The position numbers were made by a program, and so were the translations under genes. 14,312 bases of DNA from NCBI GenBank assembly GCA_041654915.1, contig JBAZCO010000036.1:1-14312 (forward strand). The letters run 5' to 3'. Shown here piece by piece: positions 13,041-14,312 of this stretch; within the stretch, counting starts at the first letter, position 1, and every line of letters begins with the position of its first letter. The stretch comes from JBAZCO01 sp041654915 (GTDB taxonomy: Bacteria > Bacillota > Clostridia > Christensenellales > DTU072). A model generated the notes under the pieces. The model saw only the letters and a program-made list of their open reading frames with translations. It was not told the DNA's origin and made no database searches.

Positions 13041-13070
13041 TTGACACGCTTTGAGGGTTTGTGCTAAACT
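13041..13070 (+). promoter_or_regulatory. promoter of the desulfoferrodoxin operon
   Basis: TTGACA (13041-13046), 18 bases, TAAACT (13065-13070), with a TGC just before the -10 box that fits an extended -10. I see no PerR-type palindrome (TTATAAT-N-ATTATAA) around it. Confidence 0.72.
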
Positions 13071-13077
13071 GTATTTA

Positions 13078-13094
13078 GGCAAGTATCTCTTGCC
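13078..13094 (+). other. hairpin at the 5' end of the desulfoferrodoxin mRNA
   Basis: GGCAAG (13078-13083) pairs with CTTGCC (13089-13094) around a 5-nt loop, right at the expected transcription start. Such 5' hairpins often protect mRNA from decay; that role is inferred. Confidence 0.4.
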
Positions 13095-13127
13095 AATATA
13101 CAAACGAAAATTAAGGAGGTTCTTCCA

Positions 13128-13517
13128 ATGAGTAAAGAGGCAAAATTTTTTGAATGTAAAGTATGCGGCAATATGGTGGGTATGATTTATGTATCCGGTG
13201 CGCCTATGACTTGCTGTGGGCAACAAATGTCCGAAATGGTTGCCAATACGGTGGACGCATCATACGAAAAACATCTCCCTGTGGTGTCTTGTGACGGCAG
13301 CGCTATCACGGTAGCTGTTGGCTCAACAGAGCATCCAATGATTCCCGAACATTTTATTGGTTGGATTTATCTGCAAACCGAGAAGGGCGGACAAAGAAAG
13401 TCTTTAGCGGCAGGCGACAAGCCCGAGGCTAAGTTTGTTGTCACAGATGACGATGTTGCGGTAGCGGCATTTGCATACTGCAATCTGCACGGATTGTGGA
13501 AGACAGCTGTTGAATAA
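13128..13517 (+). CDS. dfx: desulfoferrodoxin (superoxide reductase, two iron centres)
   Basis: A 129-residue cytoplasmic iron protein that reduces superoxide to hydrogen peroxide without making oxygen. The N-terminal desulforedoxin domain has the four cysteines of centre I: C10, C13, C29, C30 (ECKVC and TCCGQ). The neelaredoxin domain has the centre II ligands H49, H69, H75, C118 and H121 (YEKHLP, TEHPM, PEHFIGW, YCNLHGLW). E47 and K48, which help catalysis, are both present. Length is normal for the two-centre class. AAGGAGG lies 7 bases before the ATG. Rubredoxin, its usual electron donor, and a flavodiiron protein follow in the same direction, so this reads as one detoxification operon. 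Confidence 0.95.
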   Translation: MSKEAKFFECKVCGNMVGMIYVSGAPMTCCGQQMSEMVANTVDASYEKHLPVVSCDGSAITVAVGSTEHPMIPEHFIGWIYLQTEKGGQRKSLAAGDKPEAKFVVTDDDVAVAAFAYCNLHGLWKTAVE

Positions 13518-13532
13518 TTGCGCAAGGTAATA

Positions 13533-13556
13533 ATCCAAGTTGCTAAAGCTTGGGAT
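13533..13556 (+). other. small intergenic hairpin between dfx and rubredoxin
   Basis: TCCAAG (13534-13539) pairs with CTTGGG (13549-13554) around a 9-nt loop. With no strong T tract it is more likely an RNA processing or stability element than a terminator. Confidence 0.35.
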
Positions 13557-13589
13557 ACAAAAAATTATTAAATTATAAGGAGTACTAAT

Positions 13590-13748
13590 ATGGCAATTTA
13601 TATTTGCGGAGTATGCGGTTATGAATATGACGAGAGCGTTGGCGACCCTGACGAGGGCTTAGCTCCCGGCACAACTTGGGAGCAAGTTCCCGAAGATTTT
13701 CTTTGCCCCCTTTGCGGAGTAGGTAAGGACGAGTTCTATAAAGCATAA
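13590..13748 (+). CDS. rub: rubredoxin
   Basis: A 52-residue electron carrier with one iron bound by four cysteines: C6 and C9 (YICGVCGYEYD) and C39 and C42 (FLCPLCGVGKDEF). The aromatic and acidic core (Y11, Y13, W30, F49) and the GDPDEGLAPGT loop are standard. The expected partners are the desulfoferrodoxin upstream and the flavodiiron protein downstream. TAAGGAGT ends 6 bases before the ATG. The stop is 64 bases before the next start. Confidence 0.96.
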   Translation: MAIYICGVCGYEYDESVGDPDEGLAPGTTWEQVPEDFLCPLCGVGKDEFYKA

Positions 13749-13775
13749 AATAAGCTTTATTACAAGTAGATAGTT

Positions 13776-13799
13776 ATTTATAAGGACATTTATAAGAAC
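13776..13799 (+). repeat. tandem 12-bp duplication before the flavodiiron gene
   Basis: ATTTATAAGGAC (13776-13787) is followed directly by ATTTATAAGAAC (13788-13799). The first unit holds an AAGGA, so the duplication leaves two purine-rich tracts upstream of the real ribosome binding site, AAGGAG at 13800-13805. Effect unknown. Confidence 0.5.
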
Positions 13800-13812
13800 A
13801 AGGAGAGAAAAA

Positions 13813-14312
13813 ATGTCTGTACTTAAATTAAAAGAAGGGTTGTATTCCGTCGGAGTTCTAAACCCTAATCTCCGTGTGTTCGATATTGTTATGCACACGG
13901 AATATGGCACAAGCTATAATTCATTTATTGTCAAGGGCGAAAAAACCGCCCTTGTAGAAACCTGTCATAAAACCTTTTTTCAAGAATATCTTGAAAATAT
14001 TGCCTCAGTATTACCGCCAGAGGATATTGATTATATCATATTAAATCATGTTGAGCCTGACCATAGCGGAGCGCTCAAAGAACTTAAAAAACATTGCCCC
14101 AAGGCGCAAATAGTATGCTCAAGGGCGGCGGCGGTTTACTTAAAAAAGATTACCAATGACCCAGACTTTCAAGCGATAGTTGTGAAAGACGGGGATAGTA
14201 TTTCTTTGGGAAATATCGACATCAAGTTTATTACTGCGCCGTTTTTGCATTGGCCAGATACCATATTTACCTATGTTCCCCAATTAAATACGGTGTTCAC
14301 CTGCGACTTTTT
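13813..14312 (+). CDS. flavodiiron protein (FprA/ROO type), N-terminal part, cut by window end
   Basis: The first 166 residues of an A-type flavoprotein, normally about 400 residues with a metallo-beta-lactamase-like diiron domain followed by a flavodoxin domain. The diiron ligands are visible: H79, E81, D83 in NHVEPDHSG (with H84), H146 in FLHWPD and D165 in TCDF. All match the positions known for rubredoxin:oxygen oxidoreductase. It reduces oxygen to water or NO to N2O, using electrons from rubredoxin, which is encoded just upstream. AAGGAG ends 7 bases before the ATG. The FMN domain lies beyond the window, so a C-terminal rubredoxin or reductase fusion cannot be excluded. Confidence 0.94.
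   Translation, partial: MSVLKLKEGLYSVGVLNPNLRVFDIVMHTEYGTSYNSFIVKGEKTALVETCHKTFFQEYLENIASVLPPEDIDYIILNHVEPDHSGALKELKKHCPKAQIVCSRAAAVYLKKITNDPDFQAIVVKDGDSISLGNIDIKFITAPFLHWPDTIFTYVPQLNTVFTCDF

Overview
The window looks like chromosomal DNA of a low-GC, strictly anaerobic bacterium of the Clostridia. The rRNA tail is of Firmicutes type, nearly every gene has an AGGAGG-class ribosome binding site, many promoters are close to the sigma-A consensus, and the right end carries a desulfoferrodoxin, rubredoxin and flavodiiron protein cluster typical of anaerobes. I cannot name the species from sequence alone.

Layout. Positions 1-740 hold the 3' end of an rRNA operon: the 23S tail, the 5S gene and a terminator. 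Next come two tandem minus-strand Xre-type repressor genes, two 13-15 bp palindromes, and a divergent 49-codon gene whose promoter has one palindrome in its spacer. A small conserved-looking minus-strand protein follows. From 1850 to 7090 lie metabolic and envelope genes: a two-domain SIS protein of the NagB-II type, a zinc-ribbon membrane protein, a lipoprotein of the endonuclease/exonuclease/phosphatase fold, an aldose 1-epimerase-like protein, and a birA-bioY operon with a recognisable BirA operator.

Positions 7130-12830 are the unusual part. A roughly 350-400 bp block (conserved upstream sequence, promoter, about 215-nt leader with alternative pairings and a hairpin plus T6, then AAGGAGGT) occurs three times. 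Each copy drives a lipoprotein with nearly the same first 45-95 residues but a different C-terminus, followed by a second exported protein. The units are L1-L2 (7486-8765), L3-L4 (9207-10498), and L5 plus a broken Hint-domain protein (11116-12830). Between the units lie gene remnants: a start-plus-14-codon stub and the decayed tail of a module also found in L1 and L2. I read this as an array growing by duplication, with heads and leaders kept and tails exchanged. No known system matches it from memory.

Positions 13041-14312 hold an oxidative-stress operon. Desulfoferrodoxin reduces superoxide, rubredoxin carries electrons, and the flavodiiron protein, cut by the window end, reduces oxygen or NO.

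Stretches over 300 bases without an intact gene are 7027-7485, 8766-9206 and 10499-11115; the repeat copies and remnants listed below account for them.
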